Assembly: GCA_932294295.1 (NCBI GenBank)
Contig: OW028575.1
Coordinates: forward strand, 15,938,058 to 16,002,057
Length of the DNA stretch: 64,000 bases
From: Alitta virens
Lineage: Eukaryota; Annelida; Polychaeta; Phyllodocida; Nereididae
Direction of reading: 5' to 3'
The notes under the pieces were generated by a model. The model saw only the letters and a list, made by a program, of their open reading frames with translations. It ran no database searches and was not told the origin of the DNA. A program made the position numbers and the translations under genes. Shown here piece after piece: positions 1 through 14,897 of the stretch (position 1 is the stretch's first letter; each line of letters opens with the position of its first letter).

Positions 1-720
1 GGATACCCGGCAGGCACCCGTGGGACCCTTGGCTAAGCCAGGAAACCCGGCCCCGGTAGCCGGTTGTGCCATGCTTGCATGCTTGCATGGCACAACAGTG
101 GAAATCTCCCGGGAGTCTCCCGGGTGAAAAATACCCGTGGGAGCCGGCGGGTGACCCGTGGGAGCCGGCGGGTGAGCCGTGGGAGCCGGCGGTTTATCTG
201 TTACCCGTAATAAAACCGGCGGTTTGTTGAGGGGTTCTACGGGTGACCCGGCGGCTTCCACGGGTGACCCGGCGGCTTCCACGGGTGACCCGGCGGCTTC
301 CACGGGTGACCCGGCGGCTTCCACGGGTGACCCGGCGGCTTCCACGGGTGACCCGGCGGCTTCCATGGGTAACCAGCTACCAGCGTCAGCGTAGGCAGGG
401 AGGGTTGTATATACTTTAAAAAATTGCTGCTCCTCTAATATTAGTCCGATTTTCGTCAAATAAAAACTGAATTGTAGTATATTTCATAGTGATTCCCTAC
501 ATGTTTTCAGATCGTAAATAGACCAAATATTAAGCGAGATATACGCCGAGTCACCCGTAGAACCCGCCGAGGCACCCTTAGAACCCGCCGAGGCACCCGT
601 AGAACCCGCCGAGGCACCTGTGGAAGCCGGCGGGTAACCCGTGGCAGCCGGCGGGTAACCCAGCGGGTGCTGCCCCGCCCCTTTTTGCTGCCAGAACGTG
701 TCGCCAAACCCGCGGAAAGA
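1..720. repeat. GC-rich satellite/minisatellite block
   Basis: Much more GC-rich than the rest of the window. Positions about 237-365 hold six near-perfect tandem copies of a 21-bp unit (acgggtgacccggcggcttcc). Positions 127-192 carry related units of the type gtgggagccggcgggtga, which read as the complement strand of the same theme. Positions 541-665 carry a third version (cacccgtagaacccgccgagg, then aagccggcgggtaacccgtgg). A short AT-rich non-repeat stretch (about 400-535) separates the blocks. A 21-bp unit is a multiple of three, so the reading frames through it are artefacts. No gene is supported here. Confidence 0.85.
63..96. repeat. Perfect inverted repeat, 12-bp arms
   Basis: gttgtgccatgc (63-74) and gcatggcacaac (85-96) are exact reverse complements around a 10-base centre. 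The hairpin sits at the edge of the GC-rich satellite block. No function can be assigned. Confidence 0.8.
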
Positions 721-1704
721 GCTGTTACATAACCGTTACGTCACTCTACGGGTTCACTACGGCAAAACCGGCTCGTGTGACAGTGGCTTAAAGGACAGCC
801 TTTGAGTCAGCAAGGAACAGGTAAGAAACCTTAAAACATTTTATACATATTGCAGTAGTGACATTTAATAGAGAATCAGCAGAGTAGAATAAATGCCAAT
901 ATATATCAATATATACAGCAGTAAATTATGTAATATATTATATGTATGTTTGCATAGTAATGGGATGTAATGCAAAATGTATTTTTATTGTCTTTATAAG
1001 CAGAAATAATGATGATACCAAGCCTCAAATTTACAGCAGCACATGCAAACCCTCGCCAAATTGCTGTAAATTAATGCTGCACAGCAGCAAACCCTCAGCA
1101 AAATGTTGCATGTCACATATCTATAAAGCACAACGATTTTCAATTGGCAAACATCTCCACCATAATATGTATATTTTAACAGAACTGGGAATCATTTATT
1201 GTCAAATACATATGGAAATATGTCTTTGGGAGTGGTACTGTAAGGCAGAAATACTGCTGCTATCAAGGGCCTCACCCTAGTTACAAAATATGCAGTTATT
1301 ACTATTTAAAAATCAGACCTTGGTAATAGACTAAATAGACTATTGTTTTTGTACTTATTATTATTATTATTTTCTGCACCCTACTTTCTTTCATTGCTTG
1401 CTATGTAAAAAATGCTGTTCAACCCACTTTTGCATAAAATTGGCATAGCCTTTTCCTGGTAATTGGCCTGCCAATTACAAGTTTTCTAGTTACACTTGAC
1501 TTTTCTTGTTTGTCTTTATTGCAGTTATTTGCAGTTCACAGACCATTTACTACTGCTTGCATCACAGTGCCACTCATTTCATAGATAGGCAACTGGTAAT
1601 TATTCAAGCCATCAAGTTTTGTTAGAGATATGAACTTTCTCTCTAGAGCTGTGTCAATACAAAAAGGCAGTCTGTGTCTCATGACCAAATAAAATACACT
1701 TCCA

Positions 1705-2330
1705 GGAATCTTCACCCCTTGATGTGGCTCTTGTCATTGAGAAGAAGTTGGCAATTGTTCGTGGAAAAGGAGTGAAATCCAAATCCATAATGAAAGTCAT
1801 ACAGGTAAAGGTTGAAAACATTTATATATTTATGTGGCAATTATTTGCTGTATGCTGGTACTATTTATTATATAAATGATCCAATGATGAGTCAACAATT
1901 GGCTTTGACTGTTGCTATCTCAGCCAAATTAAACTTGTTAATGCATGCCTAAAATTACCTTGTGCTGATAATTGTATTTAGAAAAGTGTGTGTTTTAATT
2001 TCATTGAGTCATTCTAAACAGTGTTCCACTTGTTCTGAACCATAAAAATAGATGTTCAGTTGTTCCATCTCATTTGCAGGTTGATCACATTGACATTAGG
2101 CAGAATTGCACAAGGTGTTGCAAGTTATTAATACAGATCCACCTTCTCTCAGATTTCTCAAAATTGGAGATTACATCAAAGCAATATACATTGTAGCAGA
2201 AGGTGCTATCTTGAAATGCCAGTCCAATCAGGTATTTGATGCTCTTGTGGAAATTTTAGCTGTATATTACATATTTCACCTGAACTATTGTCATGTAAAG
2301 AAAACTAAGATTATATTCAGATCTCATAGA
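1705..2330 (+). pseudogene. Broken gene fragment, possibly SAMD3-like C-terminal family
   Basis: A protein-like stretch ends at a good donor near 1805 (cag|gtaaag), reading roughly ESSPLDVALVIEKKLAIVRG. After an acceptor-like cag near 2079 it resumes as VDHIDIRQN, then continues only in another frame as LKIGDYIKAIYIVAEGAIL and VFDALVEILAVYYIFHLNY. An in-frame TAG at 2097-2099 and the frame change show it is broken. The 'ALVxxxxxYYxFxLNY' ending resembles, from memory, the C-terminal part of a multicopy family in fish and marine invertebrates annotated as SAMD3-like or uncharacterised. No start, stop or complete exon set is visible. The family call is tentative. Confidence 0.3.
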
Positions 2331-4195
2331 TCTGGCATTATTATATATCTTTTGACTCTTAAAGTCTTGTGACTAATGTAAACCTTAAAAGTTAAGAGTC
2401 AATGTTAAGGATGTATTACACCTGGTCATGGTTGAAGGTCATGAGACCAGAACCTCTTGGCCAAGATCACTTGTGATCACTGAAGCAGAAAACATTATCA
2501 GCCTGCTTGAGCTGATAACTGATTTTATCACCAGCGAATACTGCCTTCTGATTGGCTAAGGAGGGTCTCGAATGGTATTAAAAAAAGAAAAGCACATAGC
2601 ATTGTTGCAACAGTCTTAACAGGCAAACAATTGAGAATAATTGTCTTAAAACAAAAGACATAGATCTACATGGATGACTAGGAATTCAAAACAATTAGGC
2701 CTCATGATTAATTTGCAAGCCCAACTGGCAAGGTGAACTGGCTGCACTTGCTTGCATTCAGCAGTAAGGTCCATTTACGTATAATTTTCAGCAACTGTTC
2801 ATGTATTATTAACAATGGTGTGTCAAATTAGACAATATATAGAACAATTCTCATGATTATTGGAAAATATTACACATTTTAAAATGATAATTTAAAATAA
2901 TCTGAATAATATTTTGGTGTGTGATCTGTGATGCTGCAACCGGAAGTGTTAGTAAGTGCTGGTGGAACAAACAGAGCATCAATACAGGTTGTTGCGCTTG
3001 AATAATAGCTTTTTCGATGCCTCATTTCCTCCCTTCTCTTATGCATAATTCACACTGAATGATTGCTGGCTGATGTTGCATTATACATGTTATACTGTGC
3101 ACACTGTGCACGGACCGCCAGCATTTATCCCAGGCCTGATGATGCAATTTTTTGTTCAGGACAGTTTAACGTATAAAGCGTTACCAACAAAATGTTATAT
3201 ATCAGATTCCACATATTCTTCTTCTTCTTTTTGTACTGAAGACTTGTCATACTCAGAGAACAAGCGATCTACCAAGATAAGTGGAATTGATTGATGAAAG
3301 AAGAAACTAAATACACAATTTATACACGTAAAGAGAGATAAAGTAACAGAAGAAGGATTCAGGAATTCATACGTAGGCATTCCAGTCTAGGCTACAGTTA
3401 TTTCTATAAAGACAAAGATAAACAAAAAGCAGACTTGGTGGAACACTTCAAAGAGATACAAAAGAGATGCTGAACTCAACTCAGTGAACTGACACAAGAA
3501 CCTCAGCAAAAAAGCACCAGGGCTGGTGAAATCTCTCCAGATCATCCCCTGATATACGACTAGTACTTGACTACCTCTACTGGAATTTGCTCCACTTATT
3601 GCTGCACATGTACAATGCTTAACTTTTGTATGTGTATACCAAACAGACAAATGCCAACATTATTAGTGTATGTATAATTCTGAAAATGCATCAGTCATAT
3701 TGAATGGCAACTACGAAAAAAAAGCACGTCGCCTTTGGGTAATATATGTCCAAATTAATCGATTATTTTCAAGTTCTGAACATTGTGTATTTTTCTAGCT
3801 GCTCCCCTACCCCTGGGAAAAAGTTCATAAATCAACAAACCAAAATAGTTCTGACAGGAAATTATGAATGGCAAGAAGTCATCCAACTGAAAAATCACCT
3901 TTCAACAAAAAAGTCAAAACCTTGTAATGATAAGATACTTATTCTAGAATGTCTGAGTGGGTGTATGGGAAAGCACCTGTATTTTGCACCTGATGGGCTA
4001 ATTAGGACATCCGGGAATTAACAGAGTGTCCGAGAGATCACAAGACTCTTATTCTAGAATGTCTGAGTCACCTTTATTTCATATCTTGACATCTAAATGC
4101 AAGTGTAGGCACCTTATTTGTGGTATTATCCTCTAAAAATGTCAGGTATTCGGAAGGATACTGTTCTCTTTTGGTGACAAGCAGAAGAAGCTCTT
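2331..4195. other. No gene seen; short direct repeat
   Basis: AT-rich sequence with only short chance reading frames. A 20-base direct repeat (cttattctagaatgtctgag) occurs near 3949 and 4048, about 100 bp apart, which suggests a small local duplication. Nothing else recognised. Confidence 0.5.
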
Positions 4196-4560
4196 TTGAC
4201 TGACATTGTAGGTATTTGTGAGACCTGGCTTAAAGAATGTGTAAATTTAACAGCTTTTAATTCTACATATCAAGTTCTTAGACATGACAGACAACATAAT
4301 AATGGTGGTGGCATACTTCTTGCTGTAAAAAATAATATCCAATGTAAGCCTGTTCAAAGCTATCGGTTAACAAAAGGGAATGTATTTTTGTAGATGTACA
4401 GCATTCTGGTTCAGAGTTTGTAATATATAGCCTGACCTATAGACCACCAGACACTGACTTAGAAAATTCCATGGAACTTTATAATATTGTGCTCGGTTAT
4501 CTTCAAAACATGAAATCATTTGTTCTTTTTGGTAACTTCAATCTTATGTGCAATAACCTA
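4190..4560 (+). mobile_element. Decayed LINE endonuclease (APE-type) fragment
   Basis: One frame reads LLTDIVGICETWLKE, the 'D-I-x-G-x-x-E-T-W-L' signature of apurinic-like endonucleases of non-LTR retrotransposons (CR1/Jockey-like group). After a frame change near 4385 the homology continues as VDVQHSGSEFVIYSLTYRPPD and then FVLFGNFNL, matching the 'YRPP' and 'GDFN' blocks with the catalytic Asp of GDFN read as Asn. No reverse transcriptase follows, so this is a 5'- and 3'-truncated relic. Confidence 0.75.
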
Positions 4561-5683
4561 TAAATTTGACTGTTGTGGTTCAAAGACATTTTAAAAACTA
4601 TATCAAAAACCCCAAATGGAGCAGTATTTGGGTAATGGCCAAGATTAAATGTAAACAACTGGCTGTTTCACAAATAAACTAGTCAATATGAATTCATACC
4701 TGAAACAACTGAAGTCTGCTTGAAGTTTTGCTTGAATTCGCAAACAATTGACTCACGAAAGGATTCAGTTGCTAATGATTTTTCATTTGGTTTGGTAACT
4801 CATTCCATATTGCACCTATTTTATAATTCAATAGTTTCTTATGCAGGTTTGCCTATATTTTTGTCTTATAAACAATGCATAAACACGAAAATAAAATTTT
4901 CAAAACTTGGCCAAGCTGGCAATTACTGCCATTTCGCTAACAGGATAGTTTCATTTCAATCTAATTAGCTTGCTACCTACGTCAAGTTTTTTTTCACCAA
5001 ATCGTATTGTGACTTAGTAGATTGATCAGCCTATCAAACAAATCAGTTCACTTGTGCAAATTTACCAACCTGACGAACTCAGGTGCTATAGGAGCACAGT
5101 GCTCCTAAATAATGCAAAAAGTAAAAAGTTCTGTTGGGGAAATTTTAAGATATTTCAATTTTAAGTTTTTGGTTTATCACACCCCAGGGTACTGCTGGGT
5201 TTAGGAAGCTGAAACTAAATGTTTACTCCTAAAATGGAAATGGAAGTATAAGCTCAGACAATCATCAAAACACAGTTATGAAGAAATCTGCCAGGACAAT
5301 TATGAGATATTTTGGTTTATTACACCCATGTCATGAACACATTTCATGTTAAATTACATTGTTAAGTTGATTTCTATCCTTTTAACCCTAAAGTTTAGGA
5401 GCTCTGTGGGAGATTTTTAGAATTTTGTATGCAGTTACACCAATTATACCAAACTGTTTGTCTTACAATAAATCTGTACCATTCATGGTAAGTGAAATGG
5501 CAGTAAGAGCAAATTAATTTTAACAACTCATATTGTTTAATTGGCCACCTAGTATACCACTGAAATGACAACAAAAATCTAGAAAATAACACAAAATGTT
5601 TTTTCTGCGCTCATGTCATTATATATCAACTGCCAGGTGGCGTAAATGTGTTTTTGCTGCATTTTCTCCCTCTGGTGGTCTTT
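4561..5683. other. Intergenic, no gene seen; small palindrome
   Basis: Contains a near-perfect palindrome at 5090-5106 (aggagcac-a-gtgctcct). Two short related segments ('gatattt..ggttta-t-acaccc') lie near 5150 and 5305. No coding signal recognised. Confidence 0.4.
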
Positions 5684-6500
5684 CTGATAACCGATTTGTG
5701 GCTCCCCTGGAATTTGGAGGGAAATGCTTCTGCGCGTAGTCTGCACGCAAAGTAGTGTGATTACTATCGTTTTCTTCCGTAAGGCGGCGCTACGATCCGG
5801 TGCGAAGCACCGGCATTTCTCATAACCAATTTGTCGCTCCCCCAGAATCGGGGAGGGAAATGCTTCCGCGCGTCGTCTGCATACAAAGTAGTGCGATTGC
5901 TACGCCTTAATTCTTTCTTCCAAGAAGCCACTTACTGTGAAATTAGTTCAGACGATTTCTTTTGACTTAAGCTCTACTAATGTCATGAAATTGAACAACT
6001 TTACCGTGGAATTCCACCCACTGCAGAAGGTACTATTTTCGTAAAAAGCACTGAACAAGCGTTGTAACGGCGTTGCGACGCTTATTCAACGCTCAATTTT
6101 TTACGTTATCCCTTGACGCTTTGCTTAAGTTATCAGAAAGACCGGTGCTACGCACCGGACAAGCGCCGTCTTTCGGCAGAAATTGGATTACTATGCCTTA
6201 ACTCTTTTCTTACAGTGGATTGCAATGAAGTGTAGCCAGCCACTTGACAAAGTCTACTGGTGTTGTCACAATTTGCTTTTAAATGTAATGAAGCAGCAGA
6301 TTAAGATAGTTTACCAATTAGGGAGGCACTCATGCGTGCAAAACTGTGTTGTACTGCCTTAACACGACGAATTTACAAGGCTTTGAGACACCTTTTTAAA
6401 TAGTGATCTTTTACCCATGTGATATTGTGATATTATCCCGCCATGCCTTGGGTCAGTTCATAGAAAGACGCACCGGACAAGGGCTGCCTTTCAGAAATTG
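5662..6500. repeat. Hairpin-bearing dispersed repeat cluster (MITE-like)
   Basis: An approximately 85-bp unit occurs at 5684-5769 and again at 5819-5904 (shared core gggagggaaatgctt, then gcgcgt-gtctgca, then caaagtagtg). Between the copies lies the perfect hairpin ccggtgc-gaa-gcaccgg (5797-5813). A second hairpin, ccggtgc-tac-gcaccgg, is at 6142-6158, preceded by gttatcagaaagac, the inverse of 5672-5694. A third truncated copy at 6461-6500 keeps gcaccggacaag. The pattern fits a non-autonomous DNA element family with nested and inverted insertions. The superfamily is not identifiable. Confidence 0.6.
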
Positions 6501-6614
6501 TCCAAATTGACAACATGATACAAACAAACATGGGAATTCGTTGCGCTAAAATTCCGTTGTCAATTCACTTTCGACTGACGTTTTCACAATTGAGGCACGT
6601 GATTTCCTGATTAA

Positions 6615-6831
6615 ATTAAAATAATCAGACTAATTCAATAAAGAAATTATTCTGTCGGGACTGTGGAGTTAAGTAATACCTATTTAGACTATCTCAATAA
6701 AGAAAATGGTTTGTCGGGTTAAGTAATACTTAATATGTGAAGATCATCAATCAATTCAATTCAGTTTATTACATGTTGCTCCACAGCTCAGACAGAACAT
6801 TTCTTTGTTGAGATAGTCTGATTATTTTAAT
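6615..6831. mobile_element. MITE with about 63-bp terminal inverted repeats
   Basis: The left arm (6615-6677) begins attaaaataatcagact. The right arm (6769-6831) is its reverse complement with moderate divergence, ending agtctgattattttaat. A third partial copy (agacta-tcaataaagaaa, then gtcgggttaagtaata) lies inside at about 6687-6729. The 217-bp length, the long TIRs and the absence of coding sequence are typical of a miniature inverted-repeat transposable element. Confidence 0.75.
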
Positions 6832-8850
6832 GACAATGGTGTTTATCAATGCATACAACTAATGCTGATATACACCGACTTTGCACCATAACTGAATTTG
6901 CTGTCCAGATATGCTCCCATGGTAGGTGGTACACTCATAAACTATGGGATATTTTTTAATTTATGTCACATGTATCTATTTTAACATGCGTTCAAAATCT
7001 GTGTGCATATCTAGCTTCCGTATTAATTAGTTTCAATAAATTATTGATTTTATTCACGACGTATATAGCAATTGCAAAAACTCAAAATGCTTATCAGGTT
7101 GTCAAAAACTTTTTCCAGCAAACCACAGAATATCCCAAGGTAAAAAGAAAATACATTACATTCCATTCCATGTGTGCCTTTTATTTTAGCTTGGGATGGG
7201 CCATTATTCATAATTTGCAGGTAACCATCATTTTCCCCGGGAGGCAGGGTTTTTGCACCATATGAATTATGGATGTGAGTTTGCCCTGCTCTTTAAATAT
7301 ACATAGGATTCCTATGATAGGAAGGCGAATACTCTTAAGACCCCATGGCTGAAGGGCATCATGGGCCGAAGTTGCAGGTCTCGTTCAAATACCATGTCCA
7401 TCCAAGATTTTGTTTGAAATCAGCCAATATATTGTTTGTCCTCAGACATTGAACGTATAATTGTTGGTAAATGAACAAGGGAGCAAACAAACAACAAATA
7501 TGAGGTTATTTTTACATCTGAAACCGGCATTTACCACGCCGTGTTTAATATCCATTTCATAATTTTAGGACTAAGGAGAGCGGAGATATGATGTCGAATG
7601 CATTGCCACGATGCAGTTGTTTTTCAGCCTCTTTCATAGGAATATAATGGAGACGTATGTTCTCTTAAAATTTTATTTTCTATTCCTTTTATAACATTCC
7701 CACGGATTTGCATATCGGTAATAAATATATAGGTGTTGTCATATTTATATAAATTTCGTAATAGATAAAGAATATTATTTGAGTCTAAACTTAGCCAACA
7801 GCTCTAACTTTTCTCAAAATGCAAAAAAATCATACATAACATTTTTATTTATTTTTGTCATTCTTAACAAGTGTGGTAAGTTTGAAAAAAAATCTGAGAT
7901 GGTCATCCATGGATATCCAAACCATAGCTCTAAAAATTCATGGTTTTCTCTGAGACAGGTTATTAATGGTCAAAGCATTTTGCCAGTTTTAACATGATTT
8001 AAGTTTGATTTCCGCTCAGCTGCCCACATGGTCCAGACCGTGAGGTTCCACTGTACACAAAAACTAATTGGCTTTCTTCCATTATGTAAATCTGTCATTG
8101 ATCACAAGTCTCGAGTTTTTGATAGTTTTGTATGTCTATATCATCACCTTGGCTACAGCATCAATCAATATAATCTGCTTTTCTGACCATTGTCTTGATG
8201 ATCTTGTAAACACACGAAAAGTGTGTACAGCTGGTTTACTCGAGTCTCCAATTATTGAGACAATTTCTTCTTTTTTAGCACTTCAGCTGTGTTGTGTTAT
8301 TCTAAGTTTGCCTTTGACAAATGGTTGTCATCAATCACCAGAAGAGGTGGTTTACCTAACCTGAGGCTTATAAATTACTCTCATGGCTGTTTTTTTTTTT
8401 TTTTTAATCTTTTTTAATTCATCAAACAGTATACGTAAATAAATGCTGAATAATGGCCAGTCATTTGGAGGAAATGCAAAACACGTTGTTGAATAAAGTA
8501 ATGTGATTTACAGTAGAATATCACACAAATCAAAGACGTTTACAAATATCAAGCACGGATGAGTATTAGTAATAGAAATATAAGAAGGACAATAAGGAAG
8601 ATGCAGCTTGACTTCCTTGCATATGTACACATACAAACCTGCTCAATTTGTGATCAAGGACAATGTGCAGCCCTGGGTGTTCAGCCATTTTTTATTATGG
8701 GCATTGGGGATGCGCTGCATGTTTTACCATCATAAGACAGCCACTCAATATGATTGCTTTGCTGCATTGCTTCATTTTGTGCCAACAGGTTATCCATCCA
8801 GCTGGCTATTTGCACCTGGGTATAAATAATCAAGTTTGCACTTGGTAGAA
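6832..8850. other. No gene seen
   Basis: AT-rich intergenic DNA. Reading frames are short and lack splice-supported extension or recognisable motifs. A poly-T tract lies near 8390-8405. Confidence 0.4.
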
Positions 8851-8851
8851 A

Positions 8852-8906
8852 AATATCCATCTATCTATCTATCTGTCTATCTATTGATCTATCTATCGAT
8901 CTATCT
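8852..8906. repeat. (ATCT)n microsatellite
   Basis: Imperfect run of atct/atcg tetranucleotides, the complement of the larger GATA array 260 bp downstream. Confidence 0.8.
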
Positions 8907-9170
8907 ACGCGATTAATGTTGTTTGTAAGGTAGGACATAATTTGCTTTATACAAGTCGATATTATTCATACTGCAAAGCTCTTATCTGATGGAAGAGCTT
9001 TCACCTTGGATCTATTTGCTCATTATTCATGATGCATGGGCTGATGGTGGCAGGAGCAACAAGTTATCATCAAACATGCTTCCGTGACGTGCTTGCAGCT
9101 GCAACTGCATCAGTAGCACCCCAATATTCATTTTGGAAGGAAGGACGGAAGAGAAGAAGGAAAGAAGGAA

Positions 9171-9183
9171 GGATAGATGGATG

Positions 9184-9214
<31 letters not shown>

Positions 9215-9597
9215 TGATATATAGATAGATTAATAGATAGGTAGATGGATGGATAGATATATAGATAGAAAGATAGATGGATAGATAGATAGTTTGATAG
9301 ATAGATAGTTGGATAGATGGATAGATAGAAAGATAGATGGATAGCTAGATAAATAGATAGTTGGATAGATGGATAGATAGAAAGATGGTAGAATAATATC
9401 TATCTATCTAACTTTCTTTCTATCTATAGATAGATATATAGATAGATAGATAGATAGATAAAAAGATAGATTGATAGATTGATAGATAGACAGATAGATA
9501 GATATATAGATAGATAGATAGATAGATATATAGATAGATTGATAGATTGATAGATAGATTGATAGATAGATAGATAGATAGATAGATGGATAGACTG
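9171..9597. repeat. Long (GATA)n microsatellite with an internal strand switch
   Basis: About 425 bp of imperfect GATA/GATG repeats. At about 9402-9427 the run flips to tatc/atct before returning to gata, making a local palindrome. A GGAA-rich stretch (9135-9170) precedes it. The apparent reading frame of Ser/Ile/Tyr/Leu repeats on the minus strand is an artefact of the array. Confidence 0.95.
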
Positions 9598-10121
9598 AAA
9601 TTAAATATTTCTAGAAGTTTCTGACATTTATTACATGCAAGCGTGACTCCATGATGCAAGGTATAGCGAACGGGATAAAAAATTGCATTAGATGCTTAAT
9701 ACTGATTTATACTTCTAACCAGAAATAAGAAAAACAAGATAAGAAAATAAAGTTTACATATATGCCATAAAAACTATTAGAAAAACAGACAATGAATTAT
9801 TCAGTTGGAAATGTATGGAATAATTTACCTTTAGAAATCAAAGAGATACATTTATTCACTTTGTCCTGCTTTTCTAAATAAATAAAAAAGCATTATCTTA
9901 AAAAATATCGAGATAACTGTTCTGTTAACAATTGCTATATTTGGAATCATGTGACATAATCTTCAATATGACTAGATTACTATCTTGATATAACCGCTTC
10001 TTGCTCATCATCATCACCATAATTGTGTACAACACTTAATTACGTTTTAACAGCAGCAACTACTAACATTTGTATTTGTCTCTGCTGTTTTATATTTAAT
10101 TCTGGTCCTTCGTTTTTTCTC

Positions 10122-10150
10122 CCTATATATATATATATATATATATATTC
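10122..10150. repeat. (AT)n microsatellite
   Basis: Pure alternating TA run of about 29 bp. Confidence 0.9.
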
Positions 10151-10561
10151 CCCTGCTCCTTCTCTCCCTTGTACTTGTATTTTCTTTACTTCATTTATGA
10201 TGTAAACTACTAACAAGCTTTGCTTTTATGTGTATTCCTGTAGGTTTTGTTCTTTAGGTTGACTTTTGGATATATTTGATTTATTGTAAATATATTTTGA
10301 TATGTTTGAAATGTCTGTATCACGCACCTAAAAAATAAATCAATTCAATTTAATTCTAATGTTTTCAAACCGTAAGCTACATCAATGCCTGAACTATGTA
10401 ATTTTTATGGCTCTCAAGTCTTTTTATTTATTTATTTTCTTAGTTTTGGTGCACATCTTCCCTGCATGTAGTGCTATGACCAGCATGTCCATCAGGTGAA
10501 TTTTACACTCCATTAAATCAAAGTTGGTATGTTTTCTGAATTCATTGCTGTAGGCAGACCT

Positions 10562-10670
10562 CCAAATGGTTTCCGTCACAGTACAATTTCCGTGTAATTG
10601 GGGGATGCCTCAGGGTTCAGAACTGGCTCCAGATCTACCCAACTGTGAGGCCGTGATAAGGTCAAGTTTG
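10562..10670 (+). mobile_element. Decayed reverse-transcriptase fragment, copy A
   Basis: One frame reads NWGMPQGSELAP, matching the 'G(V/M/I)PQGSxLxP' block of non-LTR reverse transcriptases. The nucleotide sequence is clearly homologous to 14898-14975 (shared caaatggt-tcc, then ggctcca-tctac). No flanking RT motifs (such as YxDD) are seen in frame, so it is a small relic. Confidence 0.5.
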
Positions 10671-11668
10671 ATGGAACTATCTTGGAAATGATCAAATTAA
10701 ACAAGCCCCAGAAAGTAGAATTTTCCCTACAAAATGGCTGTCAATTTGTTGGAGTGTATGTAGCAAATTCATTTCATTTTATTTTTGGGAAAGGCACATG
10801 GAAATTGTTTAAATTTTTCACCCCCCGCCCCCCCCCCCAACCCCAAATTAGAACTGGTAACTATACAGTTAGTTGCAGTTAAAGCAGCCTGTAAAATTTA
10901 ACCTGGGCAAAACTAGACAACTGATGCTATCTGTCACTAAACAGAACTTCTGGCTATAGCTGGCTACTAAAAGCCGGATCTAAAAGTACATGCAGGTTGA
11001 TGCAGCACCATTTGGTGCACAAGTTGAGAGTTTTGCATATTTGTAATTTTTTTATGAAAATATGCATGTGTATAGTACATACATATTGATTAGATACATT
11101 TCTTATTTACCAAGGTTTATATTTTTCAGTGGTGGTAAGTAGCTATGAGTTGACGCAAGCGGCTGGCTTTAGCTGGGAATAGGTTGCTACAGTTGTCTGG
11201 AGTTGACCATATTATATGAAACTAACCGTACTTCACACAAAATGGGGAAGCTATGTCTTTGTACAAGAAACATTTTAGCACTAATGGATATGAAGATTGC
11301 AGATGTCGAAATTTCCTAGGGTATACAATTTAATAGTTTAGAATTTCTGATTTATTTAATTTTTCTATGGTATACGTAATGCCAGCACTTGACTGCTTTC
11401 GCTAAGTAGTTACTAATGGCCCTCTTTTAATGGCACACTTCACTCCATGCAAGTCGGAAGAATAGCTCATATATGCCAGATATTAATTATACATAAGTAC
11501 TAGAAGTACTAGACAAGTGCAATTTAGAACATTTCTAGAAATTCTGTCGATGTTTCCTGTCATGGCTTTCTTCTGATACCTGTAAGGTTCTTGTTTTTAA
11601 ACCAACGGTAAGTGGGCAATTCCAACATACATGTTTCAAACAAGCCCTCTTTTTGTCTGTACAAAGCT

Positions 11669-11754
11669 GATTGCCATATGATTAACAATCTGCACTTTGT
11701 CTCACTTCTATTGTATATACACAAAATGTCATGTTGTGTTTTCATAATGTACAG
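11669..11754. repeat. Dispersed repeat segment, copy A
   Basis: Shares extended similarity with 15819-15922 (attgcca-atgat-aacaatctgcacttt, then cataatgtacag). The second copy carries an extra insert of roughly 16 bases. It is probably part of the same decayed element as the reverse-transcriptase relics. Confidence 0.6.
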
Positions 11755-11968
11755 GTTGTGTATGATAACCTGTTGGCATTATATATGGATAGCTGGTTAG
11801 AAGAAATTCCGGTAGGTAAGGTAATAAATCATATACATAAATAAAAAAGGCATTAGTTGTGAAGAAAAAAAAACACAGTTTACATTTATGTGTCCAATAG
11901 TACTGTTGGAAATAACTGTGATAAAATATTGATGAAGTCATGATAATTTTTAGCAAATCACTTTGTTT

Positions 11969-14230
<2,262 letters not shown>

Positions 14231-14282
14231 TATGTGTGTGTGTGCGTGCGTGCGTGCGTGCGTGCGTGTGTGTGAGAGAGAG
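14231..14282. repeat. Compound (TG)n(CG/TG)n(GA)n microsatellite
   Basis: gtgtgtgtgtgcg, then gcgtgcgtgcg and gagagaga in succession. A further short (CA)n run is near 14492-14508. Confidence 0.9.
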
Positions 14283-14897
14283 ATCTACTTGCCGGTGCAG
14301 CCGGTCCACTTGTTTAAGAGCAATGTGGGGAAAAGGAGATGAGGCAACATGATTAATATGTAATAAATTTGTTTTACTTCAAATATATAATTATATGCTT
14401 CTGGTTTCTACTACCAAATATAGTTAATCAATCTTAACCTAGAGAGCCTCTACATAGCCCACTCAGCTGCTGATGAGGCGTTAAACAATAACTCACACAC
14501 ACACACACTTCAAATATACAAGGAACTGGCACAAAAGCCTATCTTATTAATTAACAATCTTGAGTAAACTTAGATGCGCATACATGAAGATGTTTGTTAT
14601 CGAGGCAATTCGAAATTGCAAGATAATACGATACATAGAATTTAAAGCAAATATGTCAAATAAAACATAAAAACAATCCGAGATTGATAACATTTTTCAT
14701 GTGCATGGATGTATGCCAGTGGAGGATACGAATACGCCACACTCAAATTGGATTGTCACGCATCCTATGTCCAATGAATGCCCTTGTAATTCTGCATCAC
14801 ACTTCCATTCAGACCTGGTAATTATATTTGTTCACAAGCTTCCTTCGTCTATCATTTGGTATCTGGTCACACCAAGTAGATTTATACCTTATCACAC

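Noticed and set aside
9420..9659. Ser/Ile/Tyr/Leu repeat protein on the minus strand
   Set aside because: Product of the GATA microsatellite.
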